From contig CANXME010002666.1 of the NCBI GenBank assembly GCA_948144175.1, positions 62,001 to 126,000 of the forward strand: 64,000 nucleotides of DNA, given 5' to 3'. A model generated the notes under the pieces. The model made no database searches. It was not told the DNA's origin and saw nothing but the letters and a program-made list of their open reading frames with translations. The translations under genes and the position numbers were made by a program. This document shows positions 1-8,822 of the stretch, one piece after another. Source of the DNA: Closterium sp. NIES-65 (taxonomy: Eukaryota > Streptophyta > Zygnematophyceae > Desmidiales > Closteriaceae). Positions within the stretch are counted from its first letter, which is position 1. Each line of letters opens with the position of its first letter.

Positions 1-143
1 CTATTGTATAAATAAGAAATCCAGACAGTTCTCGGTTAGCAAGCAAGTGCAATTTGCAAAGCTACAGGATGCAGAATAGCACTCAGTGTTGCCTTCTTCC
101 TTGTCCTCATGCTCTCCCAATCCTCCCCTCCCCTCTTACTGAG

Positions 144-185
144 GCCCGTCTGCACATGACAGAGGAGGCAGTGAGGGCCATTGCG
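144..185 (+). repeat. Echo of CLPX exon 13 (truncated)
   Basis: This stretch matches the first 42 bases of exon 13 with a few changes: it reads [14 protein letters not shown] before diverging. It follows an AG acceptor-like end (ACTGAG) but has no donor. It lies about 130 bp upstream of the real exon. The same echo is at about 28830-28871 and 57487-57528. Confidence 0.8.
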
Positions 186-277
186 TGGAGTACAGCACCC
201 ATTCTTGCCCTTTTCCATGACCTCGTGCCATCTCCATCTCATCTCTTCCTGCCCTCCCTTCCACTCCACCCACTCAG

Positions 278-1471
278 GCCCGCTTGCACATGACGGAGGG
301 GGCAGTGAGGGCCATAGCGCGCAGAGCAGCAGCGCGAAACACGGGGGCCAGGGGGCTGCGATCGCTGCTGGAGGGGCTGCTCACCGAGGCTATGTACGAG
401 GTATGGCGACTGCCGAGGCTATGTACGAGGTATGGCGACTGCCGAGGCTATGTACGAGGTATGGTGGCTGCCGAGGCTGTGTATGAGGTATGATGATTAC
501 CGAGGCTATGTATGAGGTATGGCGGTTACTGAGCCTCTGTATGAGGTACAATGTAATAGATACGGTACTCACCAGGCCTATGTACGGGGTACGGTGTAAC
601 AGGCTAACAAAAGGTACGGCGGTTACTAAGGCTGTGTATGAGGTACGTACAGCAGTTACCGAGGCACTGCTTGAGGTACGTACGGCAGTTACCAAGGCTG
701 TGTATGAGGTACTGTGATCGCCAGTGGACCTTGGTATTGTTGTGAAGGCAATGTTGTTGGATGAGGTATCAGTGGGGGCTCGGAGGGGAGGTGGGGTTAA
801 CCTGCTCGCTGCTTTCCTCCATCCATCCCTCCATTCCGTCCTTCCCACCCCAACTCCCCAGGTCCCCAGCAATCTGGTGGAAGCAGTGGTGCTGGACGAG
901 GCATCGGTGGGGCACGAGGGGGAGGAAGGGGAAGAGGGCAAGCCGGTGTGCAACTGTGTCCTTGATCATTGCCCTCATTCCACGCCCATCCGTCATCTCA
1001 TGCCCCAACCCACCAGGTCCCCAGCAGTCTAGTGAAGGCAGTTGTGTTGGACAAGGCATCGGTGGGGCACGAGGGGGAGGAGGGGGGCGACGGGGTAACC
1101 TGCACTCTGCCATCATCCATCCATCCCTCCTATCCCTGCTCTTCCAAGCCTGATCTTCCCGTCCCTGCCATCCCTGCCATCCCCACCAGGTCCCCAGCTC
1201 TCTGGTGGAAGCAGTGGTGCTGGACGAGGCATCGGTGGGGCACGAGGGGGAGGAGGGCGAGGACGGGGTACCGGGGTGTGGGGCCCACATACTGCAAGGG
1301 GAGGGCTCGTGGGAGCGGTGGTTGCAGGATAACGAGGGGGGAGGAGAGAAGGCGGGAGGGAAGGGAGAGGAGGGCCAAGGGGGAGGAAGCAAGGGAGGCT
1401 CATCTGGGGGAGGTGGAAGTGATGAGGAATCGGATGCAGCTCCTGCTCTTGCCACAGCCACTGCAGCTTGA
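278..1471 (+). CDS. CLPX: ClpX unfoldase, copy A, 3' end only (last two exons)
   Basis: This is the C-terminal part of a mitochondrial-type ClpX; the gene begins left of the window. Exon 13 (278-400, AG/GT borders) encodes [16 protein letters not shown] and [12 protein letters not shown], the small AAA+ subdomain with the sensor-2 GAR arginine. Exon 14 (1190-1471) encodes [17 protein letters not shown] and CGAHILQG, the usual ClpX C-terminal strand, then an unusual Gly/Glu/Ser-rich tail ending at TGA 1469-1471. The two exons join in frame (123 + 282 nt). It matches copies B and C closely. Because only the 3' end is visible, whether copy A is complete cannot be judged. Confidence 0.88.
386..716 (+). 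repeat. Minisatellite made from the exon 13 donor junction
   Basis: The 3' end of exon 13 plus its donor (GCTATGTACGAG|GTATGG) is repeated as a 29-bp unit, perfect at first and then increasingly degenerate. About ten recognisable units contain ATGAGGTA or ACGAGGTA, so many potential 5' splice sites follow the real one at 400/401. Copy B (29072-29401) lacks one T in the third unit. Copy C is at 57729-58058. Confidence 0.82.
862..944 (+). repeat. Echo 1 of CLPX exon 14 (5' half)
   Basis: It follows a CCCCAG acceptor and reads [28 protein letters not shown] in the exon 14 frame. It then loses similarity near a GTGTGC donor-like site. The reading frame is open, so it could act as an alternative exon or be a decayed duplicate. 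In B and C the echo carries a GTG-to-ATG change (V to M). Confidence 0.78.
1017..1097 (+). repeat. Echo 2 of CLPX exon 14 (5' half)
   Basis: It follows a CACCAG acceptor and encodes [26 protein letters not shown], with two Glu/Asp-to-Lys changes relative to exon 14. It ends at a GTAACC donor-like site and has no stop in frame. It lies between echo 1 and the real exon at 1190. Confidence 0.78.
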
Positions 1472-1738
1472 TCTGCCTTGTCGTCTCCTGTCGAGCACCT
1501 GTCTACCACGCTTGGACTCTTCTCAGCTCCTGCACTTGCCACAGCCACTGCAGCTTGATCTGCCTTGTCGTCTCCTGTCGAGCACCTGTCTACCACGCTT
1601 GGACTCTGCTCAGCTCCTGCACTTGCCACAGCCACTGCAGCTTGATCTGCCTTGTCGTCTCCTGTCGAGCACCTGTCTACCACGCTTGGACTCTGCTCAG
1701 CTCCTGCACTTGCCACAGCCACTGCAGCTTGATCCGCC
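1439..1738 (+). repeat. 87-bp VNTR across the CLPX stop codon (about 3.5 units)
   Basis: The unit starts inside the coding end (GCTCCTGC...), contains the TGA stop and continues into the 3' UTR. Units start at 1439, 1526 and 1613, with a partial unit at 1700. Copy B has the same number; copy C has about 6.5. The unit length is a multiple of three, so open frames pass through on both strands. The long repetitive ORFs here are incidental. Confidence 0.9.
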
Positions 1739-2025
1739 ATGCCACTGCATCTCCCATCCAGCATCTGTCTACTACCCCTTCTATTGTGGTGGACTGGGGG
1801 ATGTCACCGTGCTAGAGCGTGCTGCTAGGTATCGGTGTATCCTTGCCGCTCGGAAGGTGGGATTGCAGGATGTTTTCATCATCTGTGTGTATATGCCTCC
1901 TCTTCTCTCTCGCTCGGAGTTCAAACAGTTTGTCTGCCTCCGATTGCATGTTTTCCTGCAAGTACTGTACTGCATGTATGATATACGTAGAGCAAACAAG
2001 GGGTACTATAACGCAGAGCGTGGAC

Positions 2026-2031
2026 AATAAA
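2026..2031 (+). promoter_or_regulatory. AATAAA polyadenylation-like signal
   Basis: AATAAA lies about 555 bp after the copy A CLPX stop, with the 87-bp VNTR in between. It is repeated in B at 30711-30716. It is absent from copy C, because the array breakpoint at 59591 comes before the equivalent position. Confidence 0.4.
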
Positions 2032-2079
2032 GAGAGTGACAATAGCGAGAGGGGAGATGAAACCCCCCCATGCCCCCCC

Positions 2080-2410
2080 AAGGCCCCCCTAAGGCCCCCC
2101 TAAGGCCCCCCTAAGGCCCCCCTAAGGCCCCCCTAAGGCCCCCCTAAGGCCCCCCTAAGGCCCCCCTAAGGCCCCCCTAAGGCCCCCCTAAGGCCCCCCT
2201 AAGGCCCCCCTAAGGCCCCCCTAAGGCCCCCCTAAGGCCCCCCTAAGGCCCCCCTAAGGCCCCCCTAAGGCCCCCCTAAGGCCCCCCTAAGGCCCCCCTA
2301 AGGCCCCCCTAAGGCCCCCCTAAGGCCCCCCTAAGGCCCCCCTAAGGCCCCCCTAAGGCCCCCCTAAGGCCCCCCTAAGGCCCCCCTAAGGCCCCCCTAA
2401 GGCCCCCCTA
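2080..2410 (+). repeat. 11-bp C-rich minisatellite (CCCCCCTAAGG)n
   Basis: About 29 near-perfect units of CCCCCCTAAGG. The complementary strand has runs of six G every 11 bases, a strong G-quadruplex pattern. The unit resembles, but is not, plant-type telomeric CCCTAAA. Copy B (30765-31073) is shorter by two units. Confidence 0.93.
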
Positions 2411-2507
2411 CCCCCCAAATCCCCTCCAAATCCCCTCACAGCCCCCCACAGCCCCCCCCAACCCCCAATCCCTGGCATGGCATCTATCCCAGGCATGGCA
2501 TGGCATG

Positions 2508-2690
2508 GTCCTGGTTCTGGTCCTGGTCCTGGTCTTGTTCCTGGTTCTGGTTCTGGTCTTGGTCCTGGTCTTGTTCCTGTTCCTGGTCCTGGTCCTGGTC
2601 CTGTTCCTGTTCAGGTTCCTGGTCCTGGTCTTGTTCCTGTTCCTGTTCAGGTTCCTGTTCCTGTTCATGTTCCTGTTCCTGTTCATGTTG
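2508..2690 (+). repeat. Hexamer array CTGGTC/CTGTTC
   Basis: Low-complexity repeats of CCTGGT and CCTGTT. No stop occurs in any forward frame here, so three overlapping spurious ORFs appear. Copy B is at 31171-31353. Confidence 0.88.
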
Positions 2691-2694
2691 TCAG

Positions 2695-2945
2695 AAGGTG
2701 GCTGGAACAGTAACAAGACGGCACGAACAGCAGCTGGGCGGCAGCAACAGTAACCAGGTGGCCATAGCAGTAACTGGGCGGCTGGAACATTAACCGGGCA
2801 GCTGGAGCGATTACCAGGCTGGTGAAGTGGTAACCAGGCGGCTGGAGCGATAACCGGGCGGCTGGAACGGTAAGCAGGCGACAGGAACAGTAACCGGGCG
2901 GCATAAACAGCAGCCGGGCGGCATGAACAGTAACCGGGCTTGCAG
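2695..2945 (+). repeat. Degenerate about 20-bp repeats (GGCGGCTGGAACAGTAACC type)
   Basis: Diverged units with consensus near CGGGCGGCTGGAACAGTAAC. They are related to the 19-bp array at 3885-4325. Copy B is at 31358-31608. No coding signal is seen. Confidence 0.75.
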
Positions 2946-2949
2946 GCGC

Positions 2950-3190
2950 CAAGGCTAGGCCAAACCCACCCCGTGCCTAGCCTTGCCCAAACCCACCCCG
3001 CAGCTCTTATATATCGACACACGCACACACAAGTACCGTACAAAACAAGAGCAAGGTGCATGTCCTTGTAAATATCCTACTTGTAGATGTGCCTCTATCT
3101 TGGCGGGGTGAGAAGGTCTCTTCACGGCGCCCTGCAGCGAGAGAAGGCCACCTGCGCAAGGCGGGGTGGGGAGGGGTGGCAGGATGGCAG
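2950..3190 (+). repeat. Dispersed about 240-bp repeat, first member
   Basis: It begins CCAAGGCTAGGCC, includes CTCTTATATATCGACACACG and TGAGAAGGTCTCTTCACGG, and ends near GGGGTGGGGAGG. A second member with small differences is at 4335-4575. Copy B members are at about 31613-31853 and 32998-33238. The TATATA stretch with a downstream conserved block could be a promoter-like element, but no gene is attached. In the raw order each member follows a GGCGGC-AACAGTAAC minisatellite. Confidence 0.65.
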
Positions 3191-3359
3191 GTGTGACAGC
3201 ATGGCTCTCCGAGCCTCATCCAGACCAGAGCGGAGAGTGAACAGTGCAGGATGGGAACCAGTGGGGTGAACAGTGCGGGATGGGGAAACAGTGGGGTGAG
3301 CAGTGCGGGATGGGGAAGCAATAGGATGAACAGTGGGGGATGGGAAAACAGGGGGGTGA

Positions 3360-3740
3360 GGAGGAGTGCAGAGCAAGGGAACAACGAGTGCAGAGCAAGG
3401 GAACGACGAGTGCAGAGCAAGGGAACGACGAGTGCAGAGCAAGGGAACGACGAGTGCAGAGCAAGAGCATAGGAGAAGGGGGCCAGGAGAGTGAGAGCAT
3501 AGGAGAAAGGGGCCAGGAGAGTGAGAGCATAGGAGAAGGGGGCCAGGAGAGTGAGAGCATAGGAGAAGGGGGCCAGGAGAGTGAGAGCATAGGAGAAGGG
3601 GGCCAGGAGAGTGAGAGCATAGGAGAAGGGGGCCAGGAGAGTGAGAGCATAGGAGAAGGGGGCCAGGAGAGTGAGAGCATAGGAGAAGGGGGCCAGGAGA
3701 GTGAGAGCATAGGAGAAGGGGGCCAGGAGAGTGGGGACCG
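3360..3740 (+). repeat. 20-bp then 30-bp tandem repeats
   Basis: About five units of GAGTGCAGAGCAAGGGAACG at 3360-3465 are followed by nine units of a 30-bp repeat (GAGAGCATAGGAGAAGGGGG plus CCAGGAGAGT) at 3466-3740. The 30-bp unit is open in several frames, giving spurious ORFs on both strands. Copy B is at 32023-32403. Confidence 0.9.
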
Positions 3741-3884
3741 TTGTCTCACCTCGTGCCTCACTGGCTTCGCCTTAGCCTCGCCGCACCGTTGCCCAGCTGC
3801 GCCCGTCACTGTCGGCAGAAACGAGCAAGGGCAGAAACGAGCAAGGGCGGAAACGAGCACGAGGACATGGCATGGCATGGTAAT

Positions 3885-4325
3885 CGGGCGGCATGAACAG
3901 TAACGGGGCGGCAGGAGCAGTGACGGGCGGCAGGAGCAGTGACCGGGCGGCAGGAGCAGTGACCGGGCGGCACGAGCAGTGACGGGCGGCACGAGCAGAG
4001 ACGGGCGGCACGAGCAGAGACGGGCGGCACGAGCAGTGACGGGCGGCACGAGCAGTGACGGGCGGCACGAACAGTGACGGGCGGCACGACCAGTGACGGG
4101 CGGCACGACCAGTGACGGGCGGCACGACCAGTGACGGGCGGCACGACCAGTGACGGGCGGCACGACCAGTGACGGGCGGCACGACCAGTGACGGGCGGTA
4201 CGACCAGTGACGGGCGGCACGACCAGTGACGGGCGGCATCAACAGTGACGGGCGGCATGAACAGTGACGGGCGGCATGAACAGTGACGGGCGGCATGAAC
4301 TGTAACCGGGCAGCGGGAACAGTAA
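3885..4325 (+). repeat. 19-bp satellite (GTGACGGGCGGCACGACCA)
   Basis: About 22 units with a constant GACGGGCGGCA core and a variable ACCA/AGCA/AACA part. Nineteen is not a multiple of three, so all three reverse frames stay open by cycling. The apparent ORFs on the minus strand are artefacts. Copy B is at 32548-32988. Confidence 0.88.
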
Positions 4326-4334
4326 CCAGGCTTG

Positions 4335-4575
4335 TAGGGGCCAAGGCTAGCCCAAACCTACCCCGTGCCTAGCCCAAACCCACCCCGCAACTCTTATATC
4401 GACACACGCACAAGTACCATACAAACAAGAGCAAGGTGCATGTCCTAATAAATATCCTACTTGTAAGTATGTCTCGTGTCTTGGCGGGGTGAGAAGGTCT
4501 CTTCACGGTGCCCCGCAGAAAGGAGAGAAGACCTTTCTGCACAAGGCGGGGTGGGGAGGGATGGCAGGTGTGACA
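4335..4575 (+). repeat. Dispersed about 240-bp repeat, second member
   Basis: It is related to 2950-3190: CCAAGGCTAG, CTCTTATATCGACACACG, AAATATCCTACTTGTA and GGTGAGAAGGTCTCTTCACGG all recur in order. It lacks one TA of the TATATA tract and has an extra AAGACCTTTC segment. Confidence 0.65.
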
Positions 4576-4847
4576 GCATGGCGGATGGTTTAGAAACCAT
4601 GGCAGAGGTTTAGGGTGCAGCACAGGTGAGTGGAGGGGAGCAGAGCACGTGAGTGAGTGAGGAGCAATAGGAGCGAGCGCGAGGGGCCTCACCTCACTGG
4701 CCTCAACAGGTCTGCCCAGAGCGCTCCAAGTCTGCCCCAACCCTTTATGAGGTGCCTCAAAAATCTGCCCAGGGCGCGCCGAGTCTGCCCCAACCTTTCC
4801 GAGGAGAGGAGGTGAACGGAGGGAAGGAGAGGTTTTAGCATAGGGGC

Positions 4848-5240
4848 TGGCGGAGGGCGGAACGAGGAGGAGGGCGGAACGAGGAGGAAGGGCGCAACGA
4901 GGAGGAAGGGCGCAACGAGGAGGAAGGGCGCAACAAGGAGGAAGGGCGCAACGAGGGGGAGGGCGGAACGAGGAGAAAGGGCGGAGGAACGAACAAGGGC
5001 AGAATGACGGAAGTGGAACGAGCAAGTGCGGAACGAGCAAGGGCGGAACGAGCAAGTGCGGAACGAGCAAGGGCGGAACGAGCAAGTGGGGAACGAGCAA
5101 GGGCGGAACGAGCAAGTGTGGAACGAGCAAGTGCGGAACGAGCAAGGGTGGAACGAGCAAGTGGGGAACGAGCAAGGGCGGAACGAGCAAGGGTGGAACG
5201 AGCAAGTGCGGAACGAGCAAGGGTGGAACGAACAAGGTGA
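4848..5240 (+). repeat. 15-18-bp repeats (GGAACGAGCAAGGGC type)
   Basis: Units of GAGGAGGAAGGGCGCAAC at 4848-4985 pass into about sixteen units of GGAACGAGCAAG plus three variable bases at 5015-5240. Copy B is at 33511-33903. The reading frames are open by repetition only. Confidence 0.85.
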
Positions 5241-6564
5241 GAAGAAACGCAGTCTGGCAGCAGAGAAAGAAACACCTCTGATTCCAACTATTCTGTGGGA
5301 GATCGATTTCATTCTAACACAGCGAGTAGGTGCTGATAGTTTGAAAGAGAGATCAGCGCTGCTGTTCGATAGAAGCGAGCAGGGCGTAATCGGTGGTGGC
5401 GAGGACTACTAGGACGAGGTCGATGACAATGAGAGAGGCAAGGAAGGAGCGGCCGTGGTGAGAGAAGAAACGCAGTCTATGCACTCGTCTCTGCAGTCGT
5501 CTCTCGACCTGTTTGAGGGACTTAGAAACGTAAAAACGTGCGTTGCTCGACAATTTCGCGACCGTTCGACGGTGAGGTCCGACCGAGCCACCTCGCGCGC
5601 ACGTGCGTTCGCTCCGCGCAGCGACCCGTGTGACATGACATCGCATCATGCTGCAAACTAAACGGACATCAAACGCGATATTCGCTAATGAGAAAAAGCG
5701 CGGGACGGCTAAACGAAAGCGCTGCGCAGGGTGCAGCGCGAGGCGAGCAGGACGACGACTATCTAACGACCGCGAGGCGCACGAACAAACACGCGACTAG
5801 GACCTTAGCGAATGACACAGCAGCGGATTAGGTGGCTGTGACTGTAATTCTAGCTGCATAGTAGGTATGAGGGAAGAAGGTTCGAGTAGACCCGAAGACG
5901 GTTTGGGCTGAGGCAGCAGCGGGATGGATGGGACGGGTAGCTACCCAACCCCACCCACACAATGTTTTGTAACATTGTGGGCAGTAGAAACAAAAGTAGG
6001 AACATATCGAACCATAAAGGGTGTATTCTGACCACTCCTACTAGTGTAAAATCTCTTCGATTTTACTGTAGGTTGTGTGAAAGGTATCCAAACCCAAACC
6101 GAAATGGAAAAAAAAAAACAAAAGAGAAATACACCCACATCTCCAATGGGTTTCAAAGCCTGTTCCAGCGCGCTTGTCGTGGTGGAACAGGTCAAGAAAA
6201 AAAAAACACCCACCAATGAAAATTCAAAGCCTTGTCCAGCGCACGGATCGCGCGGTGAAACAGGTCAAGAATGATAGTATTACGGTGAGGTTGGTTCCAA
6301 TATACAGCGCGGTTCCGACGAATCCAAATTTACATAGTGTATATATTTCTTTTGCTACTCAACTAGCATCAATAGATGTTTGTATTCGAATGTGAATTGT
6401 TAAATGGGCATACGAGAAGATAAACAAAGGACACACATAATGGCAGTAGAAGTTGCGTAAACGGGAATCGCAAGCAAATATGCGTGAGGACGTATAAATC
6501 ACACGATGCATACTAAACAAAAACGCAATAAATGTGTAATTCATGTCAATATTATCAATACGAT
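5241..6564. other. Spacer segment without a recognised gene
   Basis: This is mostly single-copy within the unit, and I recognise no protein in any frame. It holds two small perfect hairpins, CACAATGTT/AACATTGTG at 5958-5979 and GTAAAATC/GATTTTAC at 6046-6066. An imperfect about 80-bp direct duplication lies around 6145-6275 (TTCAAAGCC...GAAACAGGTCAAGAA). Copy B is at 33904-35228. Confidence 0.5.
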
Positions 6565-7023
6565 AATCGATACGACGACGAGGACGACGAGGAGGGCAAG
6601 GAGGAGGAGGAGGACGACGACGACGAGGAGGAGGAGCAGGGGCGGACGAGGAGGAGGGCGACGACGAGGACGACAAGGAGGATGAGGACGAGGACGAGGA
6701 GGACGTGGAGGACGAGGACGAGGACGATGACGAGGAGGAGGAGGAGGAGGAGGAGGAGGAGGAGGAGGAGGAGGAGGAGGAGGAGGAGGAGGAGGAGGAG
6801 GAGCAGGAGGAGCAGGAGGAGCAAGAGGAGGAGGAGGAGGAGGAGGAGGAGGAGGAGGAGGAGGAGGAGGAGGAGGAGGAGGAGGAGGAGGAGGAGGAGG
6901 AGGAGGAGGAGGAGGAGGAAAAGGAGGAGGAGGAGGAACAGGAGGAGGAGGAGGAACAAGAGGAGGAGGAGGAGGAGGAGGAGGAGGAGGAGGAGGAGGA
7001 GGAGGAGGAGGAGGAGGAGGAGG
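6565..7023 (+). repeat. GAG/GGA trinucleotide tract
   Basis: About 460 bp of nearly pure purine GAG repeats, with occasional GAC, GCA and GAACAG interruptions. Translations are poly-Glu, poly-Arg or poly-Gly/Ser and should not be called genes. Copy B (35229-35702) is 12 bp longer and has a different interruption (CAGGCGAAGAAGG) near 35482. Confidence 0.95.
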
Positions 7024-7034
7024 AAACACAAGCA

Positions 7035-8695
7035 CAAGCAGCAAACAGTAAGTAGGAAATGCTCAATAGAAGTAGGACACACCAGCACGAGCACAAGCAG
7101 CAAACTGTGGTAGTGAGCATCCTCCTCACCATCGAGCAGCAAGAGGAAATGCTATGCAGCAGTAGGACACACCAGCACGAGCACAAGCAGCAAACGGTAA
7201 TTGTGAGCATCCGCCTCACCGTCGAGCAGCAGCAGAAAATACTAAGCAGAAGTAGGACACACCAGCACGAGCACAAGCAGCAAACAGTAGTAGTGAGCAT
7301 CCGCCTCACCATCGAGCAGCAACAGGAAATGCGCAGCAGCAGTAGGAAACACCAGCATGAGCCAAGCAACAAACTGTAGTTGTGAGCATCCGCTTCACCA
7401 TCGAGCAGCAACATGAAATGCTCAGCAGTAGTAGGAAACATCAGCACGAGCACAAGCAGCAAACGGCAGTTGTGAGCACCCGCCTCACTATCGAGCAGCA
7501 ACAAAAAATGCTCAGCAGAAGTAGGAATCACCAACACGAGCACAAGCAGCAAACTGTAGTAGTGAGCTTCCGCCTCACCATCGAGCAGCAACAGGAAATG
7601 CTCAGGAGCACCATCACGCGCACAAGCAGCAAGCGGCGGTTGTGAGCATCCGCCTCACCATCGAGTAGCAACAGAAAATGCTCATCAGTAGTAGGACACA
7701 CCAGCACGAGCACAAGCAGCAAACTGTGGTAGTGAGCATCCGCCTCACCATCGAGCAGCAAGAGAAAACGCTCAGCAGCAGTATGATACACCAGCACGAG
7801 CACAAGCAGCAAATGGTAGTTGTGAGCATCTGCCTCACCATCGAGCAGTAACGGAAAATGCTCAGCAAAAGTAGGACACACCAGCACGAGCACAAGCAGC
7901 AAACGGTACTAGCGAGCATCCGCCTCATCATTGAGCAGCAACAAGAAATGATCGGCAGCAGTAGGACACACCAGCACGAGCACAAGCAGCAAACGGTAGT
8001 TGTGAGCATCCGCCTCACCATCGAGCAGCAACAGGAAATGCGCAGCAGCAGTAGAAAACACCAGCACAAGCACAAGCAGCAAACTGTAGTAGTGAGCATC
8101 AACACCACCATCGGGCAGCAACAGGAAACGCTCAGCAGCAGTAGGAAACATCATCATGAGCACAAGCAGCAAACGGTAGTTGTGAGCATCCGCATCACCA
8201 TCGAGCAGCAACAGGAAATGCTCAGCTGCAGTAGGAAACACCATCACGAGCACAAGCAGCAAACGGTAGTTGTGAGCATTCGCCTCACCATCGAGCAGCA
8301 ACAGAAAATGCTCAGCAGCAGTAGGACACACCCGCACAAGCACAAGCAGCAAACGGTAGTTGTGAGCATCCACATCACCATCGAGCAGCAACAGGAAATG
8401 CTCAGCAGCAGTAGGAAACACCATCACGAGCACAAGAAGCAAACGGTAGTTGTGAGCATCCGCATCACCATCGAGCAGCAACAGGAAATGCTCAGCAGCA
8501 GTAGGAAACACCATCACGAGCACTAGCAGCAAACGGTAGTTGTGAGCATCCGCAGCACCATCGAGCAGCAACAGAAAATGATGAGCAGCAGTAGGAAACA
8601 CCAGCACAAGCACAAGCAGCAAGCGACAGTTGTGAGCATCCGCGTCACCATCGAGCAGCAACAGAAAATGCTCAGCAGTGGTAGGAAAAACCAAC
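7035..8695 (+). repeat. 90-bp satellite, about 18 units
   Basis: Unit landmarks are CTCAGCAGCAGTAGGA, CACAAGCAGCAAACGGTAGT, GTGAGCATCCGCC and CACCATCGAGCAGCAACAG. Because 90 is divisible by three, several frames stay open. The plus strand gives 30-residue repeats with VVVSIRLTIEQQQEML, the minus strand repeats with AEHFLLLLDGEADAHN. Occasional stops break both, and I see no start or splice context. It is treated as satellite. Copy B is at 35711-37371. Confidence 0.88.
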
Positions 8696-8706
8696 ATGAG
8701 TATAGG

Positions 8707-8822
8707 CGGGGGAGGAGGAGGAGGAGGAGGAGGAGGAGGAGGAGGAGGAGGAGGAGGAGGAGGAGGAGGAGGAGGAGGAGGAGGAGGAGGAGGATGAGGA
8801 GGAGGAGGAGGAGGAGGAGGTT
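8707..8822 (+). repeat. GGA microsatellite
   Basis: About 38 GGA triplets with a single GAT interruption, directly after the 90-bp satellite. Copy B (37383-37495) has one triplet fewer. Confidence 0.95.

Noticed and set aside
2080-2410. Interstitial telomere
   Set aside because: The unit is CCCCCCTAAGG (11 bp), not CCCTAAA or a known telomere repeat; resemblance is partial.
6532-7113. Acidic or basic low-complexity proteins (poly-Glu, poly-Arg, poly-Leu, poly-Pro) over the GAG tract
   Set aside because: All six frames of a trinucleotide repeat are open; no flanking coding signal.
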